A stretch of 64,000 nucleotides of DNA from Hyposmocoma kahamanoa (taxonomy: Eukaryota; Arthropoda; Insecta; Lepidoptera; Cosmopterigidae), in assembly GCF_003589595.1 (NCBI RefSeq), contig NW_020654810.1, forward strand, positions 12,627,638-12,691,637, written 5' to 3'. Below the pieces are notes generated by a model. The model was not told the origin of the DNA, ran no database searches, and saw nothing but the letters and a program-made list of their open reading frames with translations. This document shows positions 63,310 through 64,000 of this stretch, piece by piece (positions within the stretch are counted from its first letter, which is position 1; each line of letters starts with the position of its first letter). A program made the position numbers and the translations under genes.

Positions 63310-64000
63310 AATTTGTTATTTGATTTAAAATGAAACAAATATGGTCATGAAGCCGAGATGGTGTGTAGGGTTATGTTCGATAAAATACTATTATATGGGA
63401 CATAACCTAATATTTGACTTTCTTTTTTACGACTGGCGAAATGGCGGCAAATAAAAACTTCTCACGCATGTCACACCGAAGTTTTTATTTTTAATTCATA
63501 GACAAACTAGAATCCGCCCCAACTATCATATCGTTCGATATCAAGTAAAGTGTAAAATTGTCAAAATTGTTTGCTATTGACTTGAGCATATAGGACTGGA
63601 GGCGTCTTCTATAGGCAATCCCCTCTGTCAAAGTACAAGCACAAAACAGCTATCGCACAATAAACACTACTTTCAAATTGATGTTTTTTCATTTTCATTA
63701 TCGAATTCACCGCGTCAAGTACTCCACGAAACATGTCGGCTTGCTATATACAAACTTGCAAAAAAATATCTGCTGCAGCCAGTCTAGCTAAGGGTGGAAT
63801 TACATTCCATATATAAGCCTATTTTTTTCATTGATTGCTAATTTTCTATTTTATGACATTTTTTTACAATGATCACATTGATTCAAATTATCGATTACAT
63901 GTACACAATATTTGAAAACATTCGAATATTTCACATAAGCATGCCTATGATGAAGTTCCCTATTTACTAACAGGCAACTGTCATGGACCTATACTTAAAC
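63310..64000. other. Region downstream of Ran
   Basis: No supportable gene. A short GC-richer stretch near 63430-63480 (GGCGAAATGGCGGC) could be the edge of a neighbouring gene's promoter, but nothing confirms it within the window. Confidence 0.3.

Overview
This is a 64-kb piece of an insect nuclear genome, most probably a moth or butterfly. It is AT-rich, its genes are split by long repeat-filled introns, and its repeat content includes a mariner, a Tc1-type element, CR1/Jockey-type LINEs and a short repeat ending in ACGAAGTCGC...CTAGT that resembles lepidopteran Helitrons. No bacterial, organellar or RNA-operon features are present.

Two host genes can be reconstructed exon by exon. The first is syntaxin 1A (Syx1A, the neuronal plasma-membrane Qa-SNARE). 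It fills the minus strand from the start codon at 57504 down to alternative last exons at 3121-3198, about 54 kb. Exons 1-6 are constitutive: 57472-57504, 32141-32224, 25881-25980, 15917-15991, 14862-15118 and 12866-13003. They are followed by two 111-bp versions of the exon for the C-terminal half of the SNARE motif (12595-12705 and 11675-11785), and then by four alternative exons that each encode a complete membrane anchor and stop codon (10466-10567, 8140-8217, 3378-3455, 3121-3198). All alternative junctions are phase 0, so up to 2 x 4 isoforms are possible. The canonical combination gives 291 aa. The second gene is Ran, the nuclear-transport GTPase, on the plus strand in two coding exons (61836-62261 and 62426-62641, 213 aa), with 3' UTR and poly(A) signals to about 63.3 kb. 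Syx1A and Ran are divergently transcribed across a 4.3-kb intergenic space.

The rest is intronic or intergenic DNA with mobile elements. Syx1A intron 1 (25.2 kb) carries a nearly intact mariner (32556-33832), a degraded CR1/Jockey-type LINE on the minus strand (about 38390-42070), a 5'-truncated LINE on the plus strand (about 50285-51487), a Jockey remnant (about 54270-54560), fold-back elements and a 157-bp tandem duplication. Intron 3 holds a tRNA-like SINE head and a Helitron-like element. Intron 5 holds a three-copy tandem repeat. Short fold-back elements sit among the alternative exons. A Tc1-type element with perfect 29-bp inverted termini (59319-60877) lies between Syx1A and Ran.

The biologically most interesting system is the modular 3' half of Syx1A. 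The splice junction falls directly after the zero-layer glutamine of the SNARE motif, so splicing can exchange layers +1 to +8 as one cassette and then choose among four transmembrane anchors of two distinct types.
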